The notes: generated from the sequence alone by a model not told the origin. DNA of 64,000 nt from Citrobacter enshiensis (GCF_029338175.1 NZ_CP119862.1:4496839-4560838), one strand, 5' to 3'; positions 50,481 to 63,539 are shown, numbered from the stretch's first letter. Numbers and translations: made by a program.

Positions 50481-50753
50481 ATGGCACTCCCCCGCATTAC
50501 CCAAAAAGAGATGACTGAACGCGAACAGCGTGAACTGAAAACGCTGCTGGACCGCGCCCGTATTGCACACGGTCGTCCGTTGACTAACGCGGAGACCAAC
50601 AGCGTGAAAAAGGAATACATCGACAAACTGATGGCGCTGCGGGAAGCAGAAGCAAAAAAAGCCCGCCAGTTGAAGAAAAAGCAGGCTTATAAACCGGATG
50701 CCGAGGCATCTTTTTCCTGGTCGGCCAATACGCCAACGCGAGGTAAACGCTAA
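50481..50753 (+). CDS. yjbD: DUF3811 family protein YjbD
   Basis: 90 residues as in E. coli YjbD: MALPRITQKEMTEREQRELK, a highly charged helix, a basic KKARQLKKKQAYK stretch, and FSWSANT near the end. Function unknown. ATG 50481 is selected by the match to E. coli; GAGGGCACACCT precedes it. Its stop codon (50751-50753) directly abuts the stop of convergent rluF. Confidence 0.92.
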   Translation: MALPRITQKEMTEREQRELKTLLDRARIAHGRPLTNAETNSVKKEYIDKLMALREAEAKKARQLKKKQAYKPDAEASFSWSANTPTRGKR

Positions 50754-51623
50754 CTAGCGCCCTTTCTTCTTACGTCCCGGCGCCGTAAAGCGCTTACCGT
50801 TTGACGCCGGGCGTGCTTTCTCGTTCGTTTTTTCCATCTTCACGACCGGGCGTTTGATGCCCGCCGTTTTCGGCTTCGCTTTCGCTTTTGGCTTCGCCTC
50901 GGAAGAGGATCCTTCGATAAGCTTGAAGAGGTCAATCAGCTCATCATCGGTTAAATCACGCCATTCACCCAGCGGAATACCGCTTAAGCTGACGTTCATG
51001 ATCCGCGTACGCTCCAGCTTTTTGACTTCGTAGCCAAAGTGCTCGCACATACGGCGGATCTGGCGGTTCAGCCCCTGCACCAGCGTGATACGGAAGACAA
51101 ACGGGGCTTCTTTTTTCACTTTGCACTTCTTGGTGACCGTGCCAAGAATCGGTACCCCTGCCGCCATCCCACTGACAAACTCATCCGTCACCGGTTTATC
51201 CACCGTGACCAGATACTCTTTTTCGTGATCGTTACCGGCGCGCAGGATTTTATTGACCAGATCGCCGTGGTTGGTGAGGAAGATCAGCCCCTGTGAGTCT
51301 TTGTCCAGACGACCAATCGGGAATACGCGTTTGCTATGGTTAACAAAGTCGACGATGTTGTCACGTTCGCCATCTTCCGTGGTGCTGACAATACCTACCG
51401 GTTTGTTCAGGGCGATAAGCACCAGATCTTCTGCTTCGCGCGGCTCAATCAACTGACCGTTAACTTTTACAACGTCGCCAGGGTTTACCTGATCGCCAAT
51501 GGTGGCGCGTTTACCGTTCAGGAAAACGTTGCCTTGTTCGATATAACGATCGGCCTCGCGACGGGAGCAAATTCCACTTTCGCTGATGTATTTATTTAAT
51601 CGGATGGATGAGTCGGGCAGCAT
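50754..51623 (-). CDS. rluF: 23S rRNA pseudouridine(2604) synthase RluF
   Basis: 289 residues. N-terminal S4 RNA-binding domain ([21 protein letters not shown]), then the RsuA-type catalytic domain with the aspartate in [15 protein letters not shown] and [23 protein letters not shown] disordered Lys/Pro/Ala tail ([12 protein letters not shown]) ends GRKKKGR. The start at 51623 (MLPDSS) matches E. coli, dropping a 23-residue upstream extension. In E. coli pepE lies between rluF and yjbB; here it is absent. Confidence 0.95.
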   Translation of the reverse strand: MLPDSSIRLNKYISESGICSRREADRYIEQGNVFLNGKRATIGDQVNPGDVVKVNGQLIEPREAEDLVLIALNKPVGIVSTTEDGERDNIVDFVNHSKRVFPIGRLDKDSQGLIFLTNHGDLVNKILRAGNDHEKEYLVTVDKPVTDEFVSGMAAGVPILGTVTKKCKVKKEAPFVFRITLVQGLNRQIRRMCEHFGYEVKKLERTRIMNVSLSGIPLGEWRDLTDDELIDLFKLIEGSSSEAKPKAKAKPKTAGIKRPVVKMEKTNEKARPASNGKRFTAPGRKKKGR

Positions 51624-51791
51624 AAATTCTCCTGTAAAAGCGAAATATACCTCACCTTGCGGGCGAGAAAAAATAATCGTGGCGCAACACATTGGCGATA
51701 AATGTGATCTACGGCGCTTTTCAGTCGTGGGGGTTATTCGTGAGTGAGTCGGAAACCTGACAGCGCGATGCGTATCAGGTTTCCGGTTTTA

Positions 51792-53423
51792 TCAATAATC
51801 ATCCCGCTCGTCGTCTTCATCCGCCTGCTCCAACACGTTATAGGCGACGGAACAGAACAGTGAATTGAGACGCTGCATATCCCCCAGCAGGCCCAGGTGC
51901 AGTGAGCTGGTTTCAATGCTTTGCACGTTCTGCTGATGCAGACGATCAACGTGAGCATGCGAGTAACGGCGATTGAGGATACGAAAACGATGTTTACTCC
52001 GGCGCAGACGACGCGCGGTTGTCACATCTCCTGAGAAGAAGACAGACATCGCCAGTCGCAGGTTATTGAGCAACTGGTCGTACAGTGCATCCAGTTCCTT
52101 CAGCCCTTCCACGGAGAAGGCCCGGCGCGCCGCCAGTGATTTGTCGGCAATCTCGCTCCCCATCCGTTCGACGATATCGGAGGCCTGCTCCAGGTTGAGT
52201 GACATTTCGATGATTTCAGCCCAGCGGCGTGACTCCTCTTCCGCCAGTTCCTCTTTTGGCATCCGCGCCAGGTAGAGCTTGATCGCGGTATACAGCACGT
52301 TGATATCATCCGCCATCTTGCGAAGCTCTTTCTCTTCGCGTGGCTCACCGTGCATCACGCGCTTAAGCCCTTCCATCATCTGCTCCATGGCATCGCCAAT
52401 ACGCAGCGCTTCACGCGCGGCATTGGCCAGTGCAAGGGTCGGGGTGTCCAGGGCGCTGACATCCAGATGTTTCGGTTTCAGGTGACCATCCAGTTCCGGT
52501 TCGTCGCGAATAATACGCTTACAAAATCGCGCCATCGACTCGGCAAAGGGCACCATGGCCAGACAACGCACCAGGTTGTAAAAGACGTGGAAGTAGATAA
52601 CCAATTCAGATTTTGGCAGTGGCAGTTCATCCATCGCGTTCGCCAGCATGTGAACAAACGGCAGAATCAGCAGACTCCCCACCAGCTTGAACAACAAACT
52701 GCCGAGCGCCACACGACGCGCCGCCGCATTAGCCGCACTGTTGTTGAGCATCGCCAGCAGGCCGGAACCGAGGTTGGCGCCGATCACCAGACAGAGCGCC
52801 ACCGGGAACGAAATAATCCCCGCCGCCGTCAGGGTTGCCGTCAGCAGCACAGCCGCCAGGCTGGAATAACTGATAATGGCGAACAGCGCGCCAATCAGCG
52901 CATCCAGCATGATATCGCCGGTTAACGAGGCGAAAATCACCTGCACCCCGTTGGCCTGCGTTATCGGCGTCACCGCCTGCACAATCAATTCCAGTGCCAG
53001 CAGAATCAGACCAAGGCCGATCCCTACCCTCCCCAGTTGCCCGACCCGGGACTGTTTACGCCCCAAAAAGAAGATCACGCCGATGAAAATCAGCAACGGC
53101 GACAGCCAGGACAAATCGAAGGTCAGGATACGCGCCATCAGCGCGGTCCCCACATCTGCGCCTAATACAATCACCAACGCGGGCGTTAGGGCGACAAGAT
53201 CCTGGGCGACAAATGAGGTGACCAGCATGGTCGTGGCGTTACTGCTTTGTACCAGCGCAGTCACGCCAATGCCCGCGCAGAAGGCGAGCGGTTTCTTTTC
53301 AACGCTACGGCTGAGAACAGTACGCAGACGCGCGCCAAAAACACGCATCACGCCGGTACGCACAATGTGAGTGCCCCACACCAACAGAGCAACTGCAGAA
53401 AGTAGGTGCAACAGAGTTAACAC
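51792..53423 (-). CDS. yjbB: Na+/phosphate cotransporter family protein YjbB
   Basis: 543 residues as in E. coli. N-terminal half: two PNaS (NptA/type II Na-Pi) repeats, each with the QSSNATT or SYSSLAAV signature, about eight membrane helices; C-terminal half: PhoU-like helical domain (about 340-540). YjbB is reported to export phosphate when over-expressed. The start is GTG at 53423, matching the E. coli N-terminus MLTLLHLLSAVALL. An 83-bp REP lies upstream, between it and metH. Confidence 0.94.
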   Translation of the reverse strand: MLTLLHLLSAVALLVWGTHIVRTGVMRVFGARLRTVLSRSVEKKPLAFCAGIGVTALVQSSNATTMLVTSFVAQDLVALTPALVIVLGADVGTALMARILTFDLSWLSPLLIFIGVIFFLGRKQSRVGQLGRVGIGLGLILLALELIVQAVTPITQANGVQVIFASLTGDIMLDALIGALFAIISYSSLAAVLLTATLTAAGIISFPVALCLVIGANLGSGLLAMLNNSAANAAARRVALGSLLFKLVGSLLILPFVHMLANAMDELPLPKSELVIYFHVFYNLVRCLAMVPFAESMARFCKRIIRDEPELDGHLKPKHLDVSALDTPTLALANAAREALRIGDAMEQMMEGLKRVMHGEPREEKELRKMADDINVLYTAIKLYLARMPKEELAEEESRRWAEIIEMSLNLEQASDIVERMGSEIADKSLAARRAFSVEGLKELDALYDQLLNNLRLAMSVFFSGDVTTARRLRRSKHRFRILNRRYSHAHVDRLHQQNVQSIETSSLHLGLLGDMQRLNSLFCSVAYNVLEQADEDDERDDY

Positions 53424-53479
53424 GGAATCAGGTTCTCCTTATATTTATATGTTCCTGAGGTTCATGGCACCGGCATCAT

Positions 53480-53562
53480 GCCTGATGGCGCTGCGCTTAT
53501 CAGGCCTACAAATAACCCCGGTAGGCTGGATAAGGCGTTTACGCCGCCATCCGGCAAGCAAC
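53480..53562. repeat. REP/BIME between metH and yjbB
   Basis: GCCTGATGGCGCTGCGCTTA...CAGGCCTAC and GGCTGGATAAGGCGTTTACG...GCCATCCGGC, two inverted REP units. Confidence 0.92.
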
Positions 53563-53609
53563 GCTCATGAACCTGCTTCCAGTATAAGGGTTTACCATCA
53601 ATAAAGAGA

Positions 53610-53632
53610 TAAGGCGCTCAAAGAGCGCCTTA
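53610..53632 (-). terminator. Terminator-like hairpin of metH
   Basis: TAAGGCGCTC / GAGCGCCTTA with a 3-nt loop, 32 bp beyond the metH stop; on the minus strand a T-rich CTCTTTATT follows. Confidence 0.75.
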
Positions 53633-53663
53633 TGAGTGGTAAGGAAAGTAGATGTTTTATGAA

Positions 53664-56600
53664 TTAATCTGCGTCATATCCCAGATTTGGTGCTAACCAG
53701 CGCTCGACCTCGGCAACCGGCATACCTTTGCGCAGCGCATAGTCCTCCACCTGATCGCGTTGAATCTGCGCGACGGCATAGTACTTGCTATCCGGATGGC
53801 TGAAGTACCAGCCCGACACCGACGCCCCCGGCCACATGGCGAAAGATTCGGTGAGCTTCATGCCGGTGTGTTTTTCCACCTCCAGCAGTTCCCAAATTGT
53901 GCCTTTCTCCGTGTGTTCAGGACAGGCCGGATAGCCTGGAGCCGGGCGGATACCCTGGTAGTTTTCGCGGATCAGCTCCTCATTGCTGAGGTTCTCGTGG
54001 GCCGCATAACCCCAGTAGACTTTACGCACGCGCTCATGCAGATATTCCGCGAAGGCCTCCGCCAGACGGTCGGCAATCGCTTTCACCATAATCTTGTTGT
54101 AGTCGTCGTGTTGGGCTTCAAATGCATCGGCCAGCGCATCTTCTTCCAGCCCACCGGTGACGGCAAAGGCACCGATGTAATCCGCTTTACCACTCAGTTT
54201 CGGCGCCACAAAGTCAGACAAGCAGTAGTTGGCGAAACCCACTTTCTCGGTTTGCTGGCGAAGATGGTGGCTGACCGCTTGCACATGAGTACGCGTCTCG
54301 TCACGATAGATTTCGATGTCATCACCGACGCGGTTCGCCGGGAACAGCCCCACCACGCCGCGCGGGTTAAGGGATTTCTCCGCACTTAACATATCGAGCA
54401 TATCGTTGGCATCTTTAAACAAGCGCTGCGCTTCCTCACCCACCACTTCGTCTTCCAGGATGCGCGGATATTTACCGGCCAGCGACCAGGTCATAAAGAA
54501 CGGTGTCCAGTCGATGTAATTGCGCAGGGTTTCAATACTGGCTTCGACTTCCTGTACGCCCAGACGATGCGCCACCGGCGGCGTGTAGCTTGCCCAGTCG
54601 AACGCCAGATCATTGTCACGCGCTGCCGCCAGCGTGACCGGCGGCGTGCGCGGTTTCTTGCGCCCGTGTTGGATACGCACGGTTTCGTACTCTTTGCGGG
54701 TACGGGCGACAAAGTCATCACGCTGCGCGTCGGAGAGCAAGGCCGCCACCACGCCAACAGTACGCGACGCGTTCTGCACATAGACCGTCGGACCGCTGTA
54801 GTTCTGCTCGATTTTCACCGCCGTGTGCGCTTTCGAGGTGGTCGCGCCGCCAATCAGCAGCGGAATGGTAAAGCCCTGACGCTCCATCTCCTTCGCCACG
54901 TTGACCATCTCATCGAGCGACGGAGTAATCAGCCCGGAAAGACCAATCAAATCCGCGTTCACTTCTCTGGCGGTTCTGAGGATTTTCTCCGCCGGAACCA
55001 TCACACCCAAATCAACAATTTCGTAGTTATTACACTGCAACACCACGCCGACGATGTTTTTACCGATGTCGTGCACGTCGCCTTTTACGGTGGCGATGAC
55101 CATTTTGCCGTTGCTGGAGCCTTTCTCTTTGCTGGCCTCAATATACGGTTCAAGGTAAGCCACCGCTTGCTTCATCACGCGGGCGGATTTCACCACCTGC
55201 GGCAGGAACATTTTCCCTTCGCCGAACAGGTCACCGACCACGTTCATGCCATCCATCAGCGGGCCTTCAATAACTTCAATCGGGCGTGCCGCCTGCTGAC
55301 GCGCTTCTTCGGTATCCAGCTCAATGAACTCGGTGATCCCTTTCACCAGTGAGTATTCGAGGCGTTTTTTTACGTCCCAGCTACGCCATTCGGCCTGCTG
55401 AGCGTTAGCAGAATCATCCGTTTTGCTGCCACGGTATTTCTCAGCCAGCTCCAGCAGACGTTCGGTGCCGTCGTCACGACGGTTGAGGATCACATCTTCA
55501 ACCGCGTCGCGCAGGTCGGCAGGCAAGTCGTCGTAAATCGCCAGTTGTCCAGCGTTGACGATCCCCATATCCATCCCGTTACGAATGGCGTAATAGAGGA
55601 ACACGGCGTGAATCGCTTCGCGTACCGGGTCATTTCCACGGAACGAGAACGAAACGTTAGAGACACCACCGGAGATCAACGCATGCGGCAACTCGCGTTT
55701 AATGTCTTCGCAGGCGCCAATGAAATCCTGCGCGTAGTTGTTGTGCTCTTCGATACCGGTCGCCACCGCGAAGATGTTCGGGTCAAAGATGATATCTTCT
55801 GGCGGGAAACCGACCTCTTCGGTGAGGATTTTGTACGCCCGACGGCAGATCTCGATTTTGCGCGCGCGGGTATCGGCCTGGCCCTGTTCATCAAAGGCCA
55901 TCACCACCACCGCCGCCCCGTAACGACGCAGCAACTTCGCTTGATGGGTAAAGGTCTCTACCCCCTCTTTCATCGAGATGGAGTTAACGATGCCTTTGCC
56001 CTGAATGCACTTCAGCCCTTTTTCGATGACCTCCCATTTCGAGGAGTCGATCATGATCGGCACGCGAGCGATGTCCGGCTCTCCGGCGATCAGGCTAAGG
56101 AAACGCACCATCGCCGCTTCGGCGTCAAGCATCCCCTCATCCATGTTGATGTCGATAATCTGTGCGCCGCTTTCCACCTGCTGCAACGCCACTTCCAGCG
56201 CTTCGCTGTATTTCTCTTCTTTGATCAGGCGCTTGAATTTAGCGGAACCGGTCACGTTGGTCCGTTCGCCCACGTTGACAAACAGGCTGTCCGCGCCGAT
56301 GTTGAGCGGCTCAAGCCCGGCAAGACGGCAGGCCACCGGAATTTCCGGAAGCTGGCGCGGCGGTAACCCTGCAACCGCACGACTCATCGCCGCAATGTGT
56401 TCCGGCGTGGTACCGCAGCAGCCGCCGACGATATTCAGGAAGCCCGCTGTCGCCCATTCGCGAATCTGAACCGCCATGGTGTCAGCATCAAGGTCATATT
56501 CGCCAAAGGCGTTCGGCAGTCCGGCGTTCGGGTGCGCGGTAACATAGCATTCGGCAATACGCGACAGCTCCTGCACATACTGGCGCAGTTCGTCCGGCCC

Positions 56601-57347
56601 CAGCGCACAGTTGAGGCCAAAGGTGAGCGCTTCGGCGTGGCGCAGAGAGTTGTAGAACGCTTCCGTCGTTTGGCCGGAGAGCGTGCGCCCGGAAGCGTCG
56701 GTGATGGTGCCGGAGATCATAATGGGCAGTTCAACGCCCAGCGCTTCAAATTCTTCTTTCACCGCAAAAATAGCGGCTTTGGCGTTGAGCGTATCAAATA
56801 CGGTTTCAATCAGGATCAGGTCACTACCGCCCTCCACCAGCGCTTTGGTGGATTCACGGTAAGCCGCCACCAACTGATCAAAGGTGATATTACGGAATGC
56901 CGGATCGTTAACGTCTGGCGAGATGGACGCCGTGCGGTTGGTTGGGCCGAGAACACCCGCCACGTAGCGTGGTTTTTCCGGCGTGCGCGCCGTCCACTCG
57001 TCGGCGCAGGCACGCGCCAGTTTTGCTGCGGCAAAGTTGATTTCCGCTGACAGGGATTCCATCTGGTAATCCGCCATCGCGATGGTCGTGGAGTTGAAGG
57101 TGTTGGTTTCGATGATATCCGCGCCCGCTTCAAAGTAGGCGTTATGAATCGCGGTTATCACCTCCGGTTTGCTCAGCACCAACAGATCGTTGTTGCCTTT
57201 GAGGTCACACGGCCAGTCGGCAAAGCGTTCGCCGCGGAAATCCTCTTCACTCAGACGATAGCCCTGGATCATGGTGCCCATACCGCCGTCCAGCACCAGA
57301 ATACGTTCTTTTAACTGCTGACGTAATTGTTCAACTTTGCTGCTCAC
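53664..57347 (-). CDS. metH: Cobalamin-dependent methionine synthase MetH
   Basis: 1227 residues, identical in length to E. coli MetH. Modules in order: homocysteine-binding barrel with Zn cysteines ([10 protein letters not shown], about 310), methyltetrahydrofolate-binding barrel (about 350-620), cobalamin cap and B12 domain with [13 protein letters not shown] (the axial His near 759) and the reactivation domain binding S-adenosylmethionine ([12 protein letters not shown]). Start is GTG 57347, preceded by GGGAG; TTG 57362 begins a longer frame without support. Divergent from iclR. Confidence 0.97.
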   Translation of the reverse strand: MSSKVEQLRQQLKERILVLDGGMGTMIQGYRLSEEDFRGERFADWPCDLKGNNDLLVLSKPEVITAIHNAYFEAGADIIETNTFNSTTIAMADYQMESLSAEINFAAAKLARACADEWTARTPEKPRYVAGVLGPTNRTASISPDVNDPAFRNITFDQLVAAYRESTKALVEGGSDLILIETVFDTLNAKAAIFAVKEEFEALGVELPIMISGTITDASGRTLSGQTTEAFYNSLRHAEALTFGLNCALGPDELRQYVQELSRIAECYVTAHPNAGLPNAFGEYDLDADTMAVQIREWATAGFLNIVGGCCGTTPEHIAAMSRAVAGLPPRQLPEIPVACRLAGLEPLNIGADSLFVNVGERTNVTGSAKFKRLIKEEKYSEALEVALQQVESGAQIIDINMDEGMLDAEAAMVRFLSLIAGEPDIARVPIMIDSSKWEVIEKGLKCIQGKGIVNSISMKEGVETFTHQAKLLRRYGAAVVVMAFDEQGQADTRARKIEICRRAYKILTEEVGFPPEDIIFDPNIFAVATGIEEHNNYAQDFIGACEDIKRELPHALISGGVSNVSFSFRGNDPVREAIHAVFLYYAIRNGMDMGIVNAGQLAIYDDLPADLRDAVEDVILNRRDDGTERLLELAEKYRGSKTDDSANAQQAEWRSWDVKKRLEYSLVKGITEFIELDTEEARQQAARPIEVIEGPLMDGMNVVGDLFGEGKMFLPQVVKSARVMKQAVAYLEPYIEASKEKGSSNGKMVIATVKGDVHDIGKNIVGVVLQCNNYEIVDLGVMVPAEKILRTAREVNADLIGLSGLITPSLDEMVNVAKEMERQGFTIPLLIGGATTSKAHTAVKIEQNYSGPTVYVQNASRTVGVVAALLSDAQRDDFVARTRKEYETVRIQHGRKKPRTPPVTLAAARDNDLAFDWASYTPPVAHRLGVQEVEASIETLRNYIDWTPFFMTWSLAGKYPRILEDEVVGEEAQRLFKDANDMLDMLSAEKSLNPRGVVGLFPANRVGDDIEIYRDETRTHVQAVSHHLRQQTEKVGFANYCLSDFVAPKLSGKADYIGAFAVTGGLEEDALADAFEAQHDDYNKIMVKAIADRLAEAFAEYLHERVRKVYWGYAAHENLSNEELIRENYQGIRPAPGYPACPEHTEKGTIWELLEVEKHTGMKLTESFAMWPGASVSGWYFSHPDSKYYAVAQIQRDQVEDYALRKGMPVAEVERWLAPNLGYDAD

Positions 57348-57490
57348 ACTCGCTCCCGACAACGCTCAACCCAGACCAGAAATGGCCAACAAACCATACT
57401 GGCACAAACTGATGTGACGGAAAAGCAAACAGCGGGCAACATGAGACATGTTCAGCTTCACTCATCCGATCAGTACAGGAATTCTTGCAT

Positions 57491-57530
57491 TATAATTAAA
57501 TAAAACGAAAATGATTTCCACGATACAGAA
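57491..57530 (+). promoter_or_regulatory. iclR promoter and probable autoregulatory site
   Basis: TATAAT at 57491-57496 is a perfect -10 box. Just downstream AAAATGATTTCCACGATACA (57508-57527) resembles the E. coli iclR operator where IclR represses itself, and overlaps the start of transcription. I see no good -35 at 17 bp. Confidence 0.6.
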
Positions 57531-57542
57531 AAGGAGACGGCT

Positions 57543-58367
57543 ATGGTTGCCCCCGTTCCCGCAAAACGCGGTAGAAAACCCGCGGCTGCTACGACCCCCG
57601 CGACCGGACAGGTTCAGTCTCTCACCCGTGGACTGAAGCTGCTGGAATGGATTGCTGAGTCTAACGGTAGCGTTGCGCTGACCGAACTGGCGCAACAGGC
57701 GGGTTTACCGAATTCAACCACTCACCGTTTATTGACCACCATGCAGCAACAGGGATTTGTGCGCCAGGTCGGTGAACTGGGCCACTGGGCGGTAGGCGCT
57801 CATGCGTTTACCGTTGGCAGCAGTTTTTTACAAAGCCGGAATCTGCTGGCAATTGTTCATCCGATCCTGCGCAAGTTGATGGAAGACTCCGGCGAAACGG
57901 TCAATCTGGCGGTGCTTGACCAGAGCGACCATCAGGCGATTATCATCGACCAGGTACAATGTACCCAGCTGATGCGTATGTCTGCGCCTATCGGCGGCAA
58001 ACTGCCGATGCACGCGTCCGGCGCGGGTAAAGCATTCTTATCGCAGTTGAGCGAAGAACAAGTCACCGGCTTACTGCACCGTAAAGGGCTGCACGCTTAT
58101 ACTCATGCCACGCTGGTGTCGCCCGTGCATCTTAAAGATGACCTTGCCCAGACGCGTAAGCGCGGTTATTCGTTTGATGATGAAGAACATGCGCTGGGTT
58201 TGCGCTGCGTGGCATCGTGCATTTATGACGAGCATCACGAGCCGTTTGCCGCGATTTCCATCTCTGGGCCGATTTCGCGCATCACCGATGACCGGGTGAC
58301 TGAGTTCGGTGCTATGGCGATTAAGGCTGCGAAAGAGGTGACGCTGGCGTACGGCGGATTCCGCTAA
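57543..58367 (+). CDS. iclR: Acetate/glyoxylate operon repressor IclR
   Basis: 274 residues, founder of the IclR family. N-terminal winged helix-turn-helix (LTELAQQAGLPNSTTHRLL, residues about 43-61) and C-terminal effector domain (about 100-270, GKLPMHASGAGKAFL, ISISGPISRITDDR). It represses aceBAK; glyoxylate and pyruvate act as ligands. ATG 57543 with AAGGAG upstream. Convergent with aceK. Confidence 0.97.
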   Translation: MVAPVPAKRGRKPAAATTPATGQVQSLTRGLKLLEWIAESNGSVALTELAQQAGLPNSTTHRLLTTMQQQGFVRQVGELGHWAVGAHAFTVGSSFLQSRNLLAIVHPILRKLMEDSGETVNLAVLDQSDHQAIIIDQVQCTQLMRMSAPIGGKLPMHASGAGKAFLSQLSEEQVTGLLHRKGLHAYTHATLVSPVHLKDDLAQTRKRGYSFDDEEHALGLRCVASCIYDEHHEPFAAISISGPISRITDDRVTEFGAMAIKAAKEVTLAYGGFR

Positions 58368-58368
58368 G

Positions 58369-60190
<1,822 letters not shown>

Positions 60191-60205
60191 TCAGTGCACG
60201 ATGTT

Positions 60206-60285
60206 GCCGGATGGCGGTGCAAGCACCTTATCCGGCCTACAGGCTGTCGTAGGCCGGATAAGCAAATGCGCCATCCGGCTTGCGC
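60206..60285. repeat. REP/BIME between aceA and aceK
   Basis: GCCGGATGGCGGTGCAAGCA...TTATCCGGCC and GGCCGGATAAGC...GCGCCATCCGGC, two inverted REP units. In E. coli stem-loops in this interval are thought to reduce aceK relative to aceBA, and the same may apply. Confidence 0.93.
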
Positions 60286-60289
60286 TACA

Positions 60290-61594
60290 TCAGAACTGAG
60301 ATTCTTCAGTGGACCCCGTCAGTGCGGTGATCGAAGAGGTGCCCCCCTGAATAATGGTGGTAACTTTATCGAAGTAACCGGTACCCACTTCTTGTTGGTG
60401 CGAGACGAAGGTATAGCCGTCTTTGCCTGCGGCGAACTCCGGCTGCTGGACCTTCTCGACGTAGTGCTTCATGCCTTCACCCTGCGCATAGGAACGCGCG
60501 AGGTCGAACATGTTGAACCACATGCTGTGGATACCTGCCAGCGTGATGAACTGGTATTTGTAGCCCATATCCGACAACTGCTGCTGGAAGCTGGCAATCG
60601 TTTTGTCGTCCAGCTTCTTCTGCCAGTTAAATGATGGAGAACAGTTGTAGGCCAGCAGTTTGCCCGGATACTTCGCATGAATGGCATCGGCAAAACGTTT
60701 AGCCAGTTCGAGGTCTGGCGTAGAGGTTTCGCACCACACCAGATCCGCGTACGGCGCATAGGCCAGGCCACGGCTGATCGCCTGTTCGATACCGGCGTGC
60801 GTGCGATAGAAACCTTCACTGGTACGCTCACCGGTAATGAATTCGCTGTCATAGGGATCGCAGTCTGAGGTGATCAGGTCTGCCGCATCCGCATCGGTAC
60901 GGGCAATCACCAGCGTCGGTACGCCCATCACGTCGGCCGCCAGGCGCGCAGCCACCAGTTTTTGAATCGCTTCCTGCGTCGGCACCAGAACCTTACCGCC
61001 CATGTGACCACATTTCTTCACTGACGCCAGCTGATCTTCGAAGTGAACAGCCGCTGCACCGGCCTCAATCATCGATTTCATCAGTTCAAATGCGTTCAGC
61101 ACGCCGCCAAACCCGGCTTCCGCATCGGCGACGATCGGCAGGAAGTAATCCACATAGCGAGGATCGTTGGGTTCAATACCGGTGGACCACTGGATCTGAT
61201 CCGCACGACGGAAAGTGTTGTTGATCCGATCCACCACGGCCGGGACGGAGTTCGCCGGGTACAGTGATTGATCCGGGTACATGCTCGACGCCAGGTTGGC
61301 ATCCGCCGCCACCTGCCAACCAGACAGATAGACCGCTTCAATACCGGCTTTCGCCTGCTGCAATGCCTGACCACCGGTCAGCGCGCCGAGGCTATTGATG
61401 TAGCCTTTTTTCGATTCGCCGTGCAGCAGACGCCACATTTTGGCGGCACCCAGCTGTGCCAGCGTGCATTCCGGATTGACCGAACCGCGTAATTTCACCA
61501 CTTCCTCCGCGCTATAAGGGCGACGAATGCCTTCCCAGCGCGGTTGTGTCCATTCTTGCTGTAATTCTTCGATTTGTTGAGTACGGGTTTTCAT
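60290..61594 (-). CDS. aceA: Isocitrate lyase
   Basis: 434 residues as in E. coli. Splits isocitrate into succinate and glyoxylate. The catalytic cysteine (Cys195) is in KKCGHMGGK, with WCETSTPD and NCSPSFNW further on. The start at 61594 ([12 protein letters not shown]) matches E. coli. Separated from aceB by 118 bp holding a palindromic repeat. Confidence 0.98.
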   Translation of the reverse strand: MKTRTQQIEELQQEWTQPRWEGIRRPYSAEEVVKLRGSVNPECTLAQLGAAKMWRLLHGESKKGYINSLGALTGGQALQQAKAGIEAVYLSGWQVAADANLASSMYPDQSLYPANSVPAVVDRINNTFRRADQIQWSTGIEPNDPRYVDYFLPIVADAEAGFGGVLNAFELMKSMIEAGAAAVHFEDQLASVKKCGHMGGKVLVPTQEAIQKLVAARLAADVMGVPTLVIARTDADAADLITSDCDPYDSEFITGERTSEGFYRTHAGIEQAISRGLAYAPYADLVWCETSTPDLELAKRFADAIHAKYPGKLLAYNCSPSFNWQKKLDDKTIASFQQQLSDMGYKYQFITLAGIHSMWFNMFDLARSYAQGEGMKHYVEKVQQPEFAAGKDGYTFVSHQQEVGTGYFDKVTTIIQGGTSSITALTGSTEESQF

Positions 61595-61626
61595 GTGCAG
61601 ATGCTCCATATTATTTTCCTGGCTTC

Positions 61627-61708
61627 CCAGGCGTTATTGGTGAAAGCAGTTTGGTCACGGGCAGTGTGAGCACTGCCCGGGTACAAAATGGCGAACAAAA
61701 TAACCAGG
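61627..61708. repeat. Palindromic intergenic element, aceB-aceA copy
   Basis: 82 bp. Left block CCAGGCGTTATTGG, then GCAGTTTGGTCACGG, a perfect 9-bp hairpin CGGGCAGTG/CACTGCCCG over TGAG, and the right block GGGTACAAAATGGC...CAAAATAACCAGG. Shares both outer blocks with 38144-38263. The E. coli aceB-aceA gap is only about 30 bp as I recall. Confidence 0.78.
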
Positions 61709-61712
61709 GTAT

Positions 61713-63314
61713 TTACGCCAGCAGGCGGTAGCCTGGCAGGGTCAGGAAGTCGATTAACTCCTCAGAGGTGGTGATCTGCTCCATCAGACGTGCGGCCTCA
61801 TCGAAACGCCCGCTGCTAAAGCGGTGCTCGCCCAGCTCTTCCTGAATCACCAGCATCTCTTCTGCCAGCATCTGGCGGAACAGCGCTTTAGTGACGGCTT
61901 TGCCGTTGCTCAGGGTTTTCTCGTGATGGATCCACTGCCAGATAGAGGTACGGGAGATTTCCGCCGTCGCGGCATCTTCCATCAGGCCGTAAATCGGTAC
62001 GCAGCCGTTGCCGGAGATCCACGCTTCGATGTACTGCACCGCCACGCGAATATTGGCGCGCATCCCCTCTTCAGTACGCTCACCTTCACAGGGCGCCAGC
62101 AGTTGTTCTGCGGTAATCGGCGCATCGTCATCACGCGTGACGAACAGCTGGTTTTTATGCTCGCCGAGGATTTCATCGAACACCGCCATCGCGGTATCCG
62201 CCAGGCCCGGGTGAGCAACCCAGGTGCCGTCGTGGCCGTTATTGGCTTCCAGCGATTTGTCCGCTTTTACCTTGTTGAGTACCTGATTATTGCGTGTGGC
62301 ATCTTTGCTCGGAATGAATGCCGCCATGCCGCCCATCGCAAATGCGCCGCGCTTGTGACAGGTTTTGATCAGCAGACGTGAGTAAGCGCTGAGGAACGGT
62401 TTGTCCATCGTCACCACCTGGCGGTCTGGCAGTACACGATCCGGGTGATTCTTCAACGTTTTGATATAGCTGAAAATGTAATCCCAGCGGCCGCAGTTGA
62501 GACCGACAATATGGTCACGCAGCGCATGCAGGATTTCGTCCATCTGGAACACTGCCGGCAGCGTTTCAATCAATAACGTCGCTTTGATGGTGCCCCGCGC
62601 CAGATTAAAACGATCTTCGGCATAGCTGAACACTTCACTCCACCACGCCGCTTCCTGCCAGGCCTGGGTTTTCGGCAGGTAGAAATAGGGACCGCTGCCT
62701 TTTGCCAGCAACGCTTTGTAGTTGTGGAAGAAATAGAGGGCAAAATCAAACAGGCTGCCCGGGATCGCTTCACCGCGCCAGGTGACATGTTTTTCCGGTA
62801 AATGCAGGCCGCGCACGCGGCAAATCAGTAACGCAGGATCGGGTTTGAGCTGGTAGATTTTTCCAGCTTCATTGGTGTAGCTAATGGTGCCATTGACCGC
62901 GTCGCGCAGGTTAATTTGGCCATCAATGACTTTATTCCAGTCCGGCGCCAGGGAATCCTCAAAATCCGCCATGAAGACCTTCACGTTAGCATTCAGGGCG
63001 TTAATCACCATTTTGCGCTCAACAGGACCGGTAATTTCTACGCGCCGATCTTGTAAGTCCTCGGGAATCCCACGAATTTTCCAGTCACCATTACGAATGG
63101 AAGCCGTTTCCGAAATAAAATCAGGCAACTTACCATTGTCGATATCCTGCTGTTGCTGGATACGTGCGGCCAGCAGTTTATTACGCTTCGGCGTAAACCG
63201 CGTCACCAGTTCGGTCAGAAACTCCACCGCTTCTGCGGTCAAAACGTGCTTTTCTTGCTCACCATATGGCCGGGTAAACAGCAATTCGTCAGTTGTCGTT
63301 ACCTGTTGATTCAT
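61713..63314 (-). CDS. aceB: Malate synthase A
   Basis: 533 residues as in E. coli. Joins glyoxylate and acetyl-CoA to malate. Conserved regions: FMADFEDSLAPDW, ICRVRGLHLPEKHV, LIETLPAVFQMDEIL, GLNCGRWDYIFSYIK, WQWIHH near the end. ATG 63314 gives MNQQVTTTDEL; the frame continues upstream through the leader but without support. First gene of aceBAK, under IclR. Confidence 0.98.
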   Translation of the reverse strand: MNQQVTTTDELLFTRPYGEQEKHVLTAEAVEFLTELVTRFTPKRNKLLAARIQQQQDIDNGKLPDFISETASIRNGDWKIRGIPEDLQDRRVEITGPVERKMVINALNANVKVFMADFEDSLAPDWNKVIDGQINLRDAVNGTISYTNEAGKIYQLKPDPALLICRVRGLHLPEKHVTWRGEAIPGSLFDFALYFFHNYKALLAKGSGPYFYLPKTQAWQEAAWWSEVFSYAEDRFNLARGTIKATLLIETLPAVFQMDEILHALRDHIVGLNCGRWDYIFSYIKTLKNHPDRVLPDRQVVTMDKPFLSAYSRLLIKTCHKRGAFAMGGMAAFIPSKDATRNNQVLNKVKADKSLEANNGHDGTWVAHPGLADTAMAVFDEILGEHKNQLFVTRDDDAPITAEQLLAPCEGERTEEGMRANIRVAVQYIEAWISGNGCVPIYGLMEDAATAEISRTSIWQWIHHEKTLSNGKAVTKALFRQMLAEEMLVIQEELGEHRFSSGRFDEAARLMEQITTSEELIDFLTLPGYRLLA

Positions 63315-63411
63315 TGTGCAGCTCCTCGTCATGGATCCGAATACTTCCCCCAATGCGAACGAAGGATCGTTGTGTGGTTTTCGTTCAGCACAACTAAGAC
63401 TACTCAATTAA

Positions 63412-63446
63412 AAATCAAAATCAAAAACAATTTCCATTTTTAATTT
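63412..63446 (-). promoter_or_regulatory. IclR operator of aceBAK
   Basis: On the minus strand AAAAATGGAAATTGTTTTTG followed by ATTTTGATTTTTAATTG, nearly identical to the E. coli IclR box II upstream of aceB. It lies about 100-130 bp upstream of aceB, matching the long E. coli leader. Confidence 0.88.
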
Positions 63447-63514
63447 AATTTATAATTAACCTATTGATAACAATAAAAATAAAATTCAATTACACTGTGA
63501 GGTGCATTTCGGAA

Positions 63515-63539
63515 ATAAAAAAGGCACCCGAAGGTGCCT
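63515..63539 (-). terminator. Rho-independent terminator of metA
   Basis: On the minus strand AGGCACC TTCG GGTGCCT followed by TTTTTTATT. Confidence 0.93.
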
